From Litorimonas cladophorae (GTDB lineage: Bacteria; Pseudomonadota; Alphaproteobacteria; Caulobacterales; Maricaulaceae), in the NCBI RefSeq assembly GCF_014652455.1, contig NZ_BMYV01000002.1, forward strand, positions 124,001 to 188,000: DNA of 64,000 nucleotides. The letters run 5' to 3'. The notes under the pieces were generated by a model. The model had not been told where the DNA came from and made no database searches. It was given only the letters and a program-made list of their open reading frames with translations. The position numbers and the translations under genes were made by a program. Positions 35,480-44,606 of this stretch are shown one piece after another; the first letter of the stretch is position 1; each line of letters opens with the position of its first letter.

Positions 35480-36370
35480 ATGGACCGTTTACGCCGCATG
35501 GAAATTTTCCTCAAGCTTGCCGAAGCCGGGCAATTTACGCGTGCAGCGAAACAATTATCCGTTTCAAAGTCGACTGTGAGTCAAGCTGTCTCTGATTTAG
35601 AAGCTTATCTTGGGCTTCAATTGGTGCAACGCGATGGGCGCTCTGTTCAACTCTCAGATGCCGGGCAAATTTACGCCGCGGAATGCCGTCGCGTTTTGGA
35701 AGATATACAAGCCCTCGAAGACCAAGTGCGAGGTGAAAGCTTAGGCATGTCTGGGCAGATTCGCCTGACCGCTCCTAACGCCTATGGAACAAAGACCCTT
35801 ACTCCCCTTTTTCTGAAATTTATGGAGCTTCACCCCAATATTTCACTCGATATCTCTCTTTCCGAGCGCCACGTCGATCTTGTTGCAGAAGGCATTGATG
35901 TCGCTTTCCGCGTGGGTGAGATGAAAGACAGCGAATTGCTGGCACGGAAAATTGGTGCCACACGGATGCAAATGTGCGCCGCGCCCTCTTACCTCGCAAA
36001 CCATGGTCACCCCAAAGATGTCGCAGACCTCAGAGACCACAATTGTTTGATCTATTCAAATAACCCAGTTTGGCAGTTCGAACAGGATGGCGATCAAGTG
36101 CGTTTCCACCCAAAAGGACCGGTTCAAACTTCTAGCGGCGACAATCTACGCGAGTTTGCATTGGCAGGCCTTGGAATTGGATTTTTCCCTGAATTTCTTA
36201 TCGGCGATGATCTGAAAAGCGGAAAACTTGTTCCCGTTCTAGAGGGCATCGCGGGCGCTGTATTGGATATAAACATTGTGCGACCCGCCGACCGGCACTG
36301 TCCGACGCGCATTATCGAATTCATCAACTTTATTCAAAGTGAAGTGCAATCGCGATGGCGCACATCCTGA
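35480..36370 (+). CDS. LysR-family transcriptional regulator
   Basis: A 296-residue regulator with an N-terminal winged helix (MDRLRRMEIFLKLAEAGQFT, then RAAKQLSVSKSTVSQAVSDL) and a C-terminal periplasmic-binding-like effector domain (from about 90, with GQIRLTAPNAYGTKTLTPLF and DVAFRVGEM). It resembles the CrgA/DmlR-like group. The target is unknown; the convergent ABA4-like gene ends 44 bases from its stop, and the upstream inverted repeat may be its own operator. Confidence 0.92.
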   Translation: MDRLRRMEIFLKLAEAGQFTRAAKQLSVSKSTVSQAVSDLEAYLGLQLVQRDGRSVQLSDAGQIYAAECRRVLEDIQALEDQVRGESLGMSGQIRLTAPNAYGTKTLTPLFLKFMELHPNISLDISLSERHVDLVAEGIDVAFRVGEMKDSELLARKIGATRMQMCAAPSYLANHGHPKDVADLRDHNCLIYSNNPVWQFEQDGDQVRFHPKGPVQTSSGDNLREFALAGLGIGFFPEFLIGDDLKSGKLVPVLEGIAGAVLDINIVRPADRHCPTRIIEFINFIQSEVQSRWRTS

Positions 36371-36413
36371 AAGGGAAGACGGCAAAAGGTAACTAACGGG
36401 TCTTGAGGGACGC

Positions 36414-36869
36414 TTAGGCGTCGGTTTCTTCCAGTCCCCACCCGCCTTTTTTCGTCATGACGCGCAGAGCCACATAGAGCAAGAGTCCAAAGGGTCCCGC
36501 CATGAAGGTCAGCAAAAGACAAGGGATCAAAAGCCAATGACTAAACCCGCGTCTCTGGGCGTCGCGGGCTTCCCACGCGCCCACAAACAAATCAAATAAG
36601 AGGTAATGCGCCCAGCCAACGACGATCCCGATGTCGGCAGAAAATAGCGCGCGCACGGCCGCGATCGATCCGAACCCTGCGCCTTCACCGCCCATCCCGC
36701 CAAAGACGGACATAAAAAGGCCGACCGTATATAGAAGGCCTAAACCAAGAGGGTAGAGCATAGAGTGGACAAGGGCTTTAGTGAGGGACCATCGCGGCGC
36801 AAAAATCAGAAGCGCCCAAGCGGGTATGACGCTGAGATTGATCAGACTGAAAAGAGTTTCAAGCGACAT
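36414..36869 (-). CDS. ABA4-like (DUF4281) membrane protein
   Basis: A 151-residue protein with four hydrophobic segments: LINLSVIPAWALLIFAP, ALVHSMLYPLGLGLLYTVGLF, GWAHYLLFDLFVGAWEARDA and LLIPCLLLTFMAGPFGLLLYV. The GWxHYLxFDLFVGxW and GPxGLLLY blocks are hallmarks of the ABA4-like family, named for a plant protein needed for neoxanthin formation. Bacterial members are uncharacterised, and no carotenoid genes are nearby. Confidence 0.85.
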   Translation of the reverse strand: MSLETLFSLINLSVIPAWALLIFAPRWSLTKALVHSMLYPLGLGLLYTVGLFMSVFGGMGGEGAGFGSIAAVRALFSADIGIVVGWAHYLLFDLFVGAWEARDAQRRGFSHWLLIPCLLLTFMAGPFGLLLYVALRVMTKKGGWGLEETDA

Positions 36870-36990
36870 TCTGAGCCTCGTATGATGACAAATGATGACC
36901 CAAGCTTACACATTTCTAGAAAAATGTCGGAACAAAATCCTCGTTTCCCGTGTTGTATAGGTAACTTCAAAGCAAAAGGAGGAGTTCAAA

Positions 36991-37362
36991 ATGACAAAAT
37001 TTTCCCTAACCCTCGCGGTCGTTGCAGCTACAACTTTGGCTTTGGGACCCAGCGCCTTTCTCCCATCCGCTCATGCCAAAGATACAACAGCGGACGAACC
37101 GTCCCCAATTGTGATCTCAGAGCCTGTACCTGCGAAAGATATGGTGCCAATGGAGTCCGTTCAAATCATCGAAGCGCGCGTAGAAACGAAAGAGGCCGGA
37201 CTCGTTGCCGTTGAAGGTCCAGACGGACGTATTTATTACAATCGCTTCGTCCCTATTGAAACACTTCCAGACCCAACGCTTGACTTGCGCTTGATCGATA
37301 CAGTCGACATTCGCTACGAGGGGGAGGTCTATACCAATAAGGTCGTCGAAGAGTTGAAGTAG
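36991..37362 (+). CDS. Small periplasmic protein of unknown function
   Basis: A 123-residue exported protein with a signal peptide (MTKFSLTLAVVAATTLALGP then SAFLPSAHA) and a strong ribosome site (AGGAGGAG about 7 bases before ATG 36991). The mature part is acidic, with GLVAVEGPDGRIYYNRFVP suggesting a small beta-barrel. The upstream 121 bases contain a direct repeat of ATGATGAC (36882 region) and an ACATTT/AAATGT inverted repeat near 36909. No family recognised. Confidence 0.7.
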   Translation: MTKFSLTLAVVAATTLALGPSAFLPSAHAKDTTADEPSPIVISEPVPAKDMVPMESVQIIEARVETKEAGLVAVEGPDGRIYYNRFVPIETLPDPTLDLRLIDTVDIRYEGEVYTNKVVEELK

Positions 37363-37464
37363 CCCTGCCTAACTTTCACCTTAATTAAAATTCAGAGTCC
37401 ATTCATCGTGCTGACAGGTTCGGTGTGGGACTCTGTCGCGTTCCCCCCCATGAAAGGATTGAAC

Positions 37465-37839
37465 ATGAAAAATCTGATAAAAATGACTTCGCTGGGCCTC
37501 GCTAGCCTCGCATTCGCCGCTTGTACAACAACAGGTAATGTAGAGAAAAATGCTGCGGGCGGTGCTGCCGCAGGCGCTGCAGTTGGCGCTGGTATTGGCG
37601 CCATCTCAGGCGACGTCAAAACAGGCGAAGCTGCGATTGCAGGCGCCGTCGTTGGTGGTGTTGTCGGGGCTCTGCGTGGCAACAAAAAAGATCAGCAAAT
37701 CAATGGCGGGACTGTGCAACGTCCGACATTGGACAAATCGACGAAGTATTATGACGATCAGACCAATCGTTACTATTACTATGAAAAGGGTACGTCGCGT
37801 ACTTTTTACGAGAACTACGAATTGCGCTCGCAAAACTAG
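37465..37839 (+). CDS. Glycine-zipper lipoprotein
   Basis: A 124-residue predicted lipoprotein (MKNLIKMTSLGLASLAFAAC). Two Gly/Ala zipper helices follow, AAGGAAAGAAVGAGIGAISG and AAIAGAVVGGVVGALRGNKK, a pattern of YMGG/17-kDa-type outer-membrane proteins. The C-terminus is Tyr-rich (NRYYYYEKGTSRTFYENYE). AAAGGA 6 bases before ATG 37465 selects this start. A strong terminator follows. Confidence 0.82.
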   Translation: MKNLIKMTSLGLASLAFAACTTTGNVEKNAAGGAAAGAAVGAGIGAISGDVKTGEAAIAGAVVGGVVGALRGNKKDQQINGGTVQRPTLDKSTKYYDDQTNRYYYYEKGTSRTFYENYELRSQN

Positions 37840-37857
37840 CTCGTCAAATTTTACGAT

Positions 37858-37886
37858 GAAACGGCTCCCAATTGGGGGCCGTTTTG
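37858..37886 (+). terminator. Terminator after the glycine-zipper gene
   Basis: Arms AAACGGCTCCC and GGGGGCCGTTT (one G-T pair) around an AATT loop, followed by a T-rich tail. It lies 20 bases after the stop. Confidence 0.85.
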
Positions 37887-37917
37887 CGTTTTGGGCCAAA
37901 GGCCCTATATCTAGCAC

Positions 37918-38283
37918 ATGAGCCGATTTCACTATGAGCGCGTAGCCGTCCTTCATCCCGCTGGGACAATTCTGGAAACGGACGCCTATGGCGTGATACG
38001 TCATGTCGGGATTGCGACTGGCTACGGCACAGTTATTCATGCGTCACGCCGATATGGTCAGGTATTGGAAACCTCCGAGAGGCAATTCGCGCGGGGTAAA
38101 CCAATACGCCGCATTGGTATTCGCTCAGCGCTCTCTGGATCGGAGATTGTCGCAAGGGCGCGCGGCAAAATCGGACAACGTTACGGCGTTTTGACCCGCA
38201 ATTGCGAACATTTCGTTCACTGGGTGGTTTCAGGTAAAGCGCGTAGCCGTCAATTAGGTCCGCTTGACCTCGGGCGACACTAA
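37918..38283 (+). CDS. LRAT-like acyltransferase/NlpC-P60 superfamily protein
   Basis: A 121-residue protein. GVIRHVGIATGYGTVIHAS gives the H-box with its candidate His, and LTRNCEHFVHWV gives the NCEHFV motif with the nucleophile Cys that defines lecithin:retinol acyltransferase-like proteins. In animals these move acyl groups from phospholipids; bacterial ones are mostly uncharacterised and may act on lipids or peptide bonds. No signal peptide is visible. It is convergent with the CorC gene. Confidence 0.82.
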   Translation: MSRFHYERVAVLHPAGTILETDAYGVIRHVGIATGYGTVIHASRRYGQVLETSERQFARGKPIRRIGIRSALSGSEIVARARGKIGQRYGVLTRNCEHFVHWVVSGKARSRQLGPLDLGRH

Positions 38284-38305
38284 TCAGTTTTGTGCCGGCA
38301 GCAAA

Positions 38306-39613
38306 CTAGTCCCGTTCACTGCGCATGTCTGGCTCAAAGGTTTTCTCAACCCGCAGACTGCTAATCTGATTTCTCTGTTTAGCGAGAATTTCGAACCGGT
38401 AGCCATGATAAGCAAAGACTTGCCCGCTATTGGGTATTGTCTGGCTCTCATGAATAACGAGTCCTGCGATTGTCACTGGGCCCTCATCATCGGGTAATTT
38501 CCAGTCCATTGCGCGATTTAGATCGCGTATGGCGACGTCGCCTCGAACGACGGCAGCGCCCGTTTTCATGCGTTTGACGCCGACGATTTCTTCATCATAC
38601 TCATCCTGAATATCGCCCACGATTTCTTCCAGAATATCCTCCAAAGAAATCACACCCATCAGAGAGCCATACTCATCGACTACCAGTGCGAAGTGTTCCC
38701 GCTTTTGCTGGAAGGCGCGTAGTTGCTTCACCGCGCTGGTGGTCTCTGGAACGAACCAAGGATCGCGCGCAACTTTCTTGATATCGAGTGCTTCAATGGA
38801 CCCGTTTGTTTTCGTAACGGCCTTCAGCAAATCCTTCATATGCAAGACGCCAATCACATTATCGGTGTCTTCTCGGTAAACTGGAATGCGGGAATGCCCA
38901 CTGGCGATGGCTTCTTTGATAATTTGCTCAGGGGGCGCATCGGCGTCAATCATCGCGATGTTGCGGCGATGGGTCATGACTTCTTCGATGGAAAGCTCAC
39001 CAATTTCTAAAACGCCGTAAATCTGGTCGCGCGCTCGTTTCGCTACGCCACCTTCTTGTAAATGCAGATCCACTGCGCCTTTGATTTCATCTGCAGCCGT
39101 CCATGCGCTGGCATTTGTATCAATACCGAAAACCCGCAACACGCCATTGACGATGACTTGAACAATTAAAACAACAGGTCCGAGGAGTTTGATGATAAGA
39201 TTAATGGGCCGCGCGACAATCAATGCCAATTTATCAGGTTGTGAGATCGCATAGGTTTTCGGCAGCACCTCAGCAAAGATCAGGATCAATGCGGTCATGA
39301 CAGCCGTTGCGGCGGCAAGAGCCGTAGCGCTGGCGCCGAACACATTTGTGAACAATGTCGTCGTCAAAACTGATGCCAAAATGTTGACGAGGTTGTTCCC
39401 GAGCAAAATTCCGCCCAGAAGGCGTTCGCGCACATTCATCAAGCGTTGAACGATGACCGCGCGTTTATCTCCGTCTTTTTCTGCCGCATGCATACGCACG
39501 CGCGAAGCGGCTGTAAGCGCCGTCTCACTTGAAGAGAAAAAGCTCGAAAACACGAGAAGCATCAGGATGATGCCGACGAGAATTAGATTATGTGGTTCTA
39601 GAAACGCGGCCAT
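38306..39613 (-). CDS. HlyC/CorC-family transporter (CNNM/DUF21 with CBS pair)
   Basis: A 435-residue protein. Order: CNNM/DUF21 membrane domain (about 1-190, LLVFSSFFSSSETALTAASR near the start), two CBS domains (about 210-335, with VMTHRRNIAMIDADAPPEQI and GVLHMKDLL, then VVDEYGSLMGVISLEDILEE), and a C-terminal CorC_HlyC domain. Family members handle Mg2+ or Co2+ or protect the membrane. The start overlaps the aroB stop by one base (TAATG), so aroK, aroB and this gene form one operon. Confidence 0.92.
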   Translation of the reverse strand: MAAFLEPHNLILVGIILMLLVFSSFFSSSETALTAASRVRMHAAEKDGDKRAVIVQRLMNVRERLLGGILLGNNLVNILASVLTTTLFTNVFGASATALAAATAVMTALILIFAEVLPKTYAISQPDKLALIVARPINLIIKLLGPVVLIVQVIVNGVLRVFGIDTNASAWTAADEIKGAVDLHLQEGGVAKRARDQIYGVLEIGELSIEEVMTHRRNIAMIDADAPPEQIIKEAIASGHSRIPVYREDTDNVIGVLHMKDLLKAVTKTNGSIEALDIKKVARDPWFVPETTSAVKQLRAFQQKREHFALVVDEYGSLMGVISLEDILEEIVGDIQDEYDEEIVGVKRMKTGAAVVRGDVAIRDLNRAMDWKLPDDEGPVTIAGLVIHESQTIPNSGQVFAYHGYRFEILAKQRNQISSLRVEKTFEPDMRSERD

Positions 39614-40731
39614 TAGGCTTCATCCCTCAATTGGGTTAAAAAGCGAAGAACGGCTTCGCGATCGGCGCGTTTTTCAATGAACGTCTCACCAATTTTGCGC
39701 GGCAAGATAAGTGTCAAATGACCGCTCTCATTCTTTTTATCCTGTCCCATATGTTTCAATAATGCGGCTGGATCGTGCAAGAGATGTGTCATGTCAGAAA
39801 TGCGCGGCATATCTGTCGCCGCTAAGTGGGCGCTGACCCGATCGGCGTCTGCGACGGGACAGAGGCCCTGTTCAACTGCAAACCGAAACGCCATTTCCAT
39901 GCCGACGCTAACGGCTTCGCCGTGCAAGAGATCTCCATCATATCCCGCTTCTAGTTCCAGAGCATGGCCAAAGGTATGCCCCAAATTTAACAGGGCGCGC
40001 ACTCCGCCCTCGCGCTCGTCTTGTGCAACGATTTTAGCCTTAGTCGCGCAGGACACATGGATAGCTTTGGTCAGTGCAGCTTCATCTAAATCCAAAATAT
40101 CCTGTCCCAGTCCGGCCTCTAAGGCATCGAAAAATGCGGGATCACCCAATAGTCCATATTTTAAGACCTCAGCATATCCAGCTTTCAGTTGGCGGGCAGG
40201 GAGCGTTTTCAGGAGATCCGTATCTGTCACAACTTTTTGGGGCTGATAGAATGCCCCGATTAGGTTCTTGCCAAATTGATTATTTATGGCTGTTTTCCCG
40301 CCGACAGAACTGTCGACCTGAGACAAAAGCGTGGTGGGGACCTGAATGAACGGCATACCGCGTTTATAGATTGAGGCCGCAAACCCAGCGAGGTCACCGA
40401 TCACGCCGCCGCCAAAGGCAATCAGTAAATCAGACCGATCAAATCCAGCGCGAAAAAGGCTGTCTAAGATGTCTTCAAGATTGGCTAATGACTTTTGCGC
40501 TTCACCCGCAGGGCGAATGATGATGTGGGTTTGGCGTCCTGCCAAAGCCTGTTCGATCGCTTGGCCATGAAGCTCATATACGGTTTCATCTGTTATGATC
40601 GCGATCCGCGCAGTCGGCGAAACAGTCTCTATGTGCTGACTTAAACTGCCCAGTAATCCGGGGCCAATCACGATATCATAGCTACGCTCACCGAGCGCGA
40701 CGTCGAGAGTTTGTATGAGTGTATCCGTCAT
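39613..40731 (-). CDS. aroB: 3-dehydroquinate synthase
   Basis: A 372-residue NAD-dependent enzyme for the second step of the shikimate pathway. Blocks include LIAFGGGVIGDLAGFAAS (NAD site), QVPTTLLSQVDSSVGGKTAIN, KAGYAEVLKYGLLGD and LNLGHTFGHALE with the metal-binding His residues; a further HGEAVSVGM His follows. ATG 40731 is one base from the aroK stop, confirming the aroK-aroB operon. Confidence 0.96.
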   Translation of the reverse strand: MTDTLIQTLDVALGERSYDIVIGPGLLGSLSQHIETVSPTARIAIITDETVYELHGQAIEQALAGRQTHIIIRPAGEAQKSLANLEDILDSLFRAGFDRSDLLIAFGGGVIGDLAGFAASIYKRGMPFIQVPTTLLSQVDSSVGGKTAINNQFGKNLIGAFYQPQKVVTDTDLLKTLPARQLKAGYAEVLKYGLLGDPAFFDALEAGLGQDILDLDEAALTKAIHVSCATKAKIVAQDEREGGVRALLNLGHTFGHALELEAGYDGDLLHGEAVSVGMEMAFRFAVEQGLCPVADADRVSAHLAATDMPRISDMTHLLHDPAALLKHMGQDKKNESGHLTLILPRKIGETFIEKRADREAVLRFLTQLRDEA

Positions 40732-40732
40732 A

Positions 40733-41314
40733 TTATTTGCTTGGGGTGTCCAATGATGCGCTAGTGGATTGGCCTTCATTTACCTGAGAGCCATGTGTTT
40801 TCAGCGCTCTCATCACGCGGTTGACGGTCCGTAAATGCGGACCGCGTGCGATCTTCACTTTGAGATGGGCTTGCGCGTAAATCGGGTGTCGGGCTTCCAT
40901 CAACTCACGCATTTTCACGCGTTTGTCGACGCCGCGTAAGAGCGGACGTTTGTCATTACGCGAGACGCGCTCAACCAACGTTTCCAAATCGCCTTTCAAC
41001 CACACCACAACAGCGTGCTCCATCAATAGCTCGCGCGTGGGAGGATGAATGAATGCGCCACCACCCGTTGCCAAGATAAGCGGCGGTTGAACTTCAAGCA
41101 GGCGTTTTATGACGCGAAACTCACCATCGCGAAAATCCGCTTCCCCATGGTCGCGAAAATATCCCGCGACGGTCCGTCCTGAGGCTTGTTCGATGGCATC
41201 ATCGCTATCGTCAAACTCTCGACTAAGCCGTTTGGCCAGCCGCCGTCCAACGGTCGTTTTACCGACGCCCATTAATCCGACAAGGGCGATGGGTTTCTCT
41301 ATTTGCAGCGGCAT
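40733..41314 (-). CDS. aroK: Shikimate kinase
   Basis: A 193-residue kinase that phosphorylates shikimate. The P-loop is LVGLMGVGKTTVGRRLA; shikimate-binding elements are DDSDDAIE, FRDHGEADFRDGEF and ATGGGAF; the lid Arg lies in RPLLRG. ATG 41314 gives the standard N-terminus. The divergent region to 41569 (254 bases) must hold promoters in both directions, but I see no motif worth naming beyond a small GCCTT/AAGGC hairpin near 41496. Confidence 0.94.
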   Translation of the reverse strand: MPLQIEKPIALVGLMGVGKTTVGRRLAKRLSREFDDSDDAIEQASGRTVAGYFRDHGEADFRDGEFRVIKRLLEVQPPLILATGGGAFIHPPTRELLMEHAVVVWLKGDLETLVERVSRNDKRPLLRGVDKRVKMRELMEARHPIYAQAHLKVKIARGPHLRTVNRVMRALKTHGSQVNEGQSTSASLDTPSK

Positions 41315-41568
41315 GAGCGCGCTTTCATCATCTATGTGTGCAAATCTACCCAAGTCTACCCCAAAAATGCACGCATACTGTGGTTTAGGCTTGGTGATTA
41401 TGTCTCTTAAATCGCAATATGGTCACAATTGACCGACATCTCAACCGCTAACAAGACGTGTTACAGTGTGTTGGGGTTAACTGGGTGTAAATGCCAGCCT
41501 TGCATAAGGCACTCAGGCTAGGCCCGCCGACTTAAACCGTCGCCAGACAGAATGAAAAGAGAGCAGAC

Positions 41569-41703
41569 ATGAAAAAGACCGGACTTATCGCTGCCGCCGT
41601 TCTCGTAATATTTATCGGGCTTTTCTTATGGGCCTTATCGGGATCATCTGACTCCAATGCGCCCACAGATGTTCGGACACTTGATGTGAGCCCGCAGCTA
41701 TGA
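41569..41703 (+). CDS. 44-residue single-helix membrane peptide
   Basis: A short gene with one membrane helix (KTGLIAAAVLVIFIGLFLWA) and a polar tail ending [17 protein letters not shown]-type site precedes ATG 41569. Its stop overlaps the next start (ATGA at 41700-41703), strong evidence that it is translated and coupled to the secreted protein and xerD. The tail should face the periplasm. Function unknown. Confidence 0.65.
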   Translation: MKKTGLIAAAVLVIFIGLFLWALSGSSDSNAPTDVRTLDVSPQL

Positions 41704-43301
41704 GGGTCAATTCGATGAAAGTAGCACTTCTCCTGACGGCTGTGTTGGTTCTGCCGATTGCGGCGCAGGCGCAAAGCCAAGATCAAATTCAAGATTTTGG
41801 ATTAGCGGGCCCACCCGTCATCGAAACGCAGACCTTGGATGCAGCGCAGGATTTTGATGCTGGGATTTTGAAGGACGGGGCACTGGATACAAATCTTTGG
41901 CAAGGCACGAGTGCCGCTCGCGCTGCGCAACTTTTGGCGGACGCACCGTTAAAAGACACTGATCCCATCATTCGGAACATTGTTCGCACTGTAATTTTGT
42001 CAGGCGGTGTTCCGCCCCAAGCCAAAACAGGCCAAGACGCGCAAGCCTATGAGTCCGCGCGACTACAAGCCGTTCTAGCGATTGAATCCGGACGCTCTGG
42101 GGATACGGCGACCTTGGATGGGTTTCTAGCCCGTAACCCCGAGCTGGCACGCGCGCCGTTGGCGCAAGTGGATTTAGCTCTGTCTAAGGGCAACTGGCAA
42201 CGCGCTTGCGAAATTTCAGATACAGTCACGACTGAAAGAGCAAAGCCCGCATGGGCGCGGTTGCGCGCCACGTGCCATGCTCTGCGCGGTGAAATGAGCG
42301 CCGCTGACGTGACCCGTGATTTTTTGCGGTCTTCGGGATATGATAACCCTGCCTATCACGCCCAAATGGACGCGCTATTGGCGGGGCGCGGTCCGGCACC
42401 GGAAACAGATCAGACCGATGCCCTGGTCACGTTCTTATCCGGTCGCGTTTCAAAAGAGAAAATAGTTGCGGCGCCTCCTGCGCCTGGTCGAGACGCCGAT
42501 CTCATGTCACTATTTCGGAACTTCGATGTCATCGACCTCGCGACATTGGAAACCACACTTGGCAACATCAGCTTTGACGCTACGCTGCCTGACCTTGATC
42601 TAGAAACGGCTCTGTCCACCTCTGAGCCGCGTGCGACGGCTCGGCTTTTTATTTTGGGCCGCGCGGGAAATGCCGCGGCGATGGATGCGTTCATCACCCG
42701 CGCAATCGCAGCAGGCGTCCAAGAAGACACAGCGTTGAACCGGCTCGCGCCTCTGATCCAGACTTTGCCCGCAAAAGGACGCGTGAATACCAACCTGATG
42801 CGTTACACGCGGGCAGCGATTTTAAATCGGGATATCGAAAGCTTACAGCTGATTTACGCGGCGCTGCCAGAGGGGCCATTGCAGGCCCGGGTCGCGCTCA
42901 TTGCCGATGCGTTGGGTGGTGGTTTTGCCGGTCAAGGTTTAGGTCGAGATATTGAGGGACGCTTATCGGCACCCACATTGCGGGCGCAAGCCGTGACAGA
43001 TGCCCAAATTGCTTTGGCGCTAGGCGCAAGCCTATCTGACATTGCGGCGGAAGGTCTAGAAGACGCCCCCTTGTCCAAGCTCACACTGCCGCAAAATCAG
43101 CTGTTGATGCTGGATGCGGCGGTTCGGGCAAACTCGCGAGCTGAAATCAGTTTGCGCGTGGCGACACTATTGGCGCGGCCAGATTTGACCGTGACGGATA
43201 AAGCGCGGATTACTTCAGCGCTGACCCAAGCAGGTCTCCCGCAGTTTGCCGGTCAAATTGCAGCACATGTTTTCTTTGAAGGTCTAAAGCCGACGTCATG
43301 A
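41700..43301 (+). CDS. Secreted helical-repeat protein of unknown function, coupled to xerD
   Basis: A 533-residue exported protein (signal [20 protein letters not shown] then AAQA). The mature part is Ala- and Leu-rich and helical, with TPR- or HEAT-like periodicity (for example [20 protein letters not shown], and repeated [18 protein letters not shown]-type helices) and few aromatic residues. No catalytic motif is evident. Start overlaps the 44-residue peptide gene by four bases and its stop overlaps xerD by four, so three genes are coupled. Confidence 0.8.
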   Translation: MRVNSMKVALLLTAVLVLPIAAQAQSQDQIQDFGLAGPPVIETQTLDAAQDFDAGILKDGALDTNLWQGTSAARAAQLLADAPLKDTDPIIRNIVRTVILSGGVPPQAKTGQDAQAYESARLQAVLAIESGRSGDTATLDGFLARNPELARAPLAQVDLALSKGNWQRACEISDTVTTERAKPAWARLRATCHALRGEMSAADVTRDFLRSSGYDNPAYHAQMDALLAGRGPAPETDQTDALVTFLSGRVSKEKIVAAPPAPGRDADLMSLFRNFDVIDLATLETTLGNISFDATLPDLDLETALSTSEPRATARLFILGRAGNAAAMDAFITRAIAAGVQEDTALNRLAPLIQTLPAKGRVNTNLMRYTRAAILNRDIESLQLIYAALPEGPLQARVALIADALGGGFAGQGLGRDIEGRLSAPTLRAQAVTDAQIALALGASLSDIAAEGLEDAPLSKLTLPQNQLLMLDAAVRANSRAEISLRVATLLARPDLTVTDKARITSALTQAGLPQFAGQIAAHVFFEGLKPTS

Positions 43302-44239
43302 AAACGGCGCGTCACATCGATGCTTTTTTAGAAATGATGGCCGCAGAGCGCGGCGCGTCAGCTAACACCCTTGCTGCTTATGGTCGTGATCTTGAAGGCT
43401 GGGAAAACAGTTTGACTGCGTCAGGAAAAACAATTCTGACCTGCGGGACGGGCGCTTTGGAAGCTATTTTGGCGCGCTGGGCGAAAGAGGGTCTCGCGCC
43501 CTCCACTGCGGCACGCAAATTGTCTTCCTTGAAACAATTCTGTCTCTTTCTGCAAATGGACAATCTGCGCGAAGATAATCCCGCCCATACTCTTCGTGGC
43601 CCCAAACAAGGTCGCGGCCTGCCCAAGACATTGTCTCACGATGATATTGACGCGCTATTTTCCGCTGTCGAACGCGACACATCTGTCAAAGGCATTCGTC
43701 TGCGTACCCAGCTCGAAATTCTCTATGCAGGCGGTTTGCGGGTCACAGAACTCGTATCCCTGAGGCAGGGCGCCGCCTCACGCGTTATTCATGCTGATGC
43801 GTCCCCGCACTTGATTATACGCGGGAAAGGGGACCGCGAGCGACTGGTACCCCTGACTGGCGCCGCCGTTAGGGCAATCGCAGATTGGCTGCCCGTGCGC
43901 GACGAGACATTGCCAAAAGGTGACACTGCACGCGCCCGTGCTGAAGGTTTCCTTTTCCCAAGCTCAGGAAAATTAGGCCATATGACCCGCGAACGCTTTG
44001 CGCAGCTTTTGAAATCCCTTGCCCGTCAAGCGAGCCTGGATCCATCGCGCTTGTCGCCACATACGCTTCGTCATGCCTTCGCGACCCATTTGTTGGAGCG
44101 AGGCGCAGATTTACGTGCTGTGCAGACATTGCTAGGCCATGCAGATATTGCAACGACACAGATTTATACCCATGTGCTGGATGCGCAGATGCAGCAATTG
44201 GTGGAGGATCACCACCCGCTATCAGCGTTGAAGAAGTAG
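43298..44239 (+). CDS. xerD: Site-specific tyrosine recombinase XerD
   Basis: A 313-residue recombinase that resolves chromosome dimers at dif with XerC and FtsK. The N-terminal SAM-like core-binding domain spans 1-90. The catalytic domain has Arg in [14 protein letters not shown], Lys in [32 protein letters not shown] (His-x-x-Arg), then [16 protein letters not shown] with the nucleophilic Tyr. It is housekeeping, not a sign of a mobile element; no integrase partner or direct repeats are present. The coupled upstream genes are unusual partners. Confidence 0.93.
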   Translation: MKTARHIDAFLEMMAAERGASANTLAAYGRDLEGWENSLTASGKTILTCGTGALEAILARWAKEGLAPSTAARKLSSLKQFCLFLQMDNLREDNPAHTLRGPKQGRGLPKTLSHDDIDALFSAVERDTSVKGIRLRTQLEILYAGGLRVTELVSLRQGAASRVIHADASPHLIIRGKGDRERLVPLTGAAVRAIADWLPVRDETLPKGDTARARAEGFLFPSSGKLGHMTRERFAQLLKSLARQASLDPSRLSPHTLRHAFATHLLERGADLRAVQTLLGHADIATTQIYTHVLDAQMQQLVEDHHPLSALKK

Positions 44240-44259
44240 ACGAAATAGGAATTGACGAC

Positions 44260-44532
44260 ATGGCTTTTGAACGCCGCATGCACCCCGTATTGGCAGAAGA
44301 TTTGAACGTCTTGCTTGATGACCTGTGTCGCGAGTGGGATTTTTGCGCAGGCGTGCGCGCCGCCGACTTGTTGGAAGGCGTAAAACCCCTTACGTCCAAG
44401 AAATTCACCGATGCTGTTTTGGACGCTGAAACCGAATTACCAGGCCAACGCGCGGCATGGGAGCGTCGCATCAAGCGCAAATTCGTTCAACGCTATGGCC
44501 ATGAAATTAGCACGAAGACCTATTATATCTAA
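44260..44532 (+). CDS. Small conserved-looking protein of unknown function
   Basis: A 90-residue protein rich in charged and aromatic residues, with [20 protein letters not shown] at the start and a basic end ([20 protein letters not shown]). No signal peptide or membrane helix. AGGA before ATG 44260 and the 20-base gap to xerD suggest cotranscription. No family recognised. Confidence 0.65.
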   Translation: MAFERRMHPVLAEDLNVLLDDLCREWDFCAGVRAADLLEGVKPLTSKKFTDAVLDAETELPGQRAAWERRIKRKFVQRYGHEISTKTYYI

Positions 44533-44606
44533 GCGCGCGCCTCTTTACCCCCGCCCGCACATCGCTATGGTGCGGCCTCTTATTCACGGACGGTTATAGG
44601 CAATTT

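Noticed and set aside
43298-44239. Tyrosine recombinase as evidence for an integrated mobile element
   Set aside because: It is a typical XerD by length and motifs, coupled to chromosomal genes, with no flanking direct repeats, tRNA or cargo genes.
44555-44575. Hairpin CCGCAC/GTGCGG before accA as a terminator
   Set aside because: Arms are short, the loop is long and no T run follows, so support is too weak to list.
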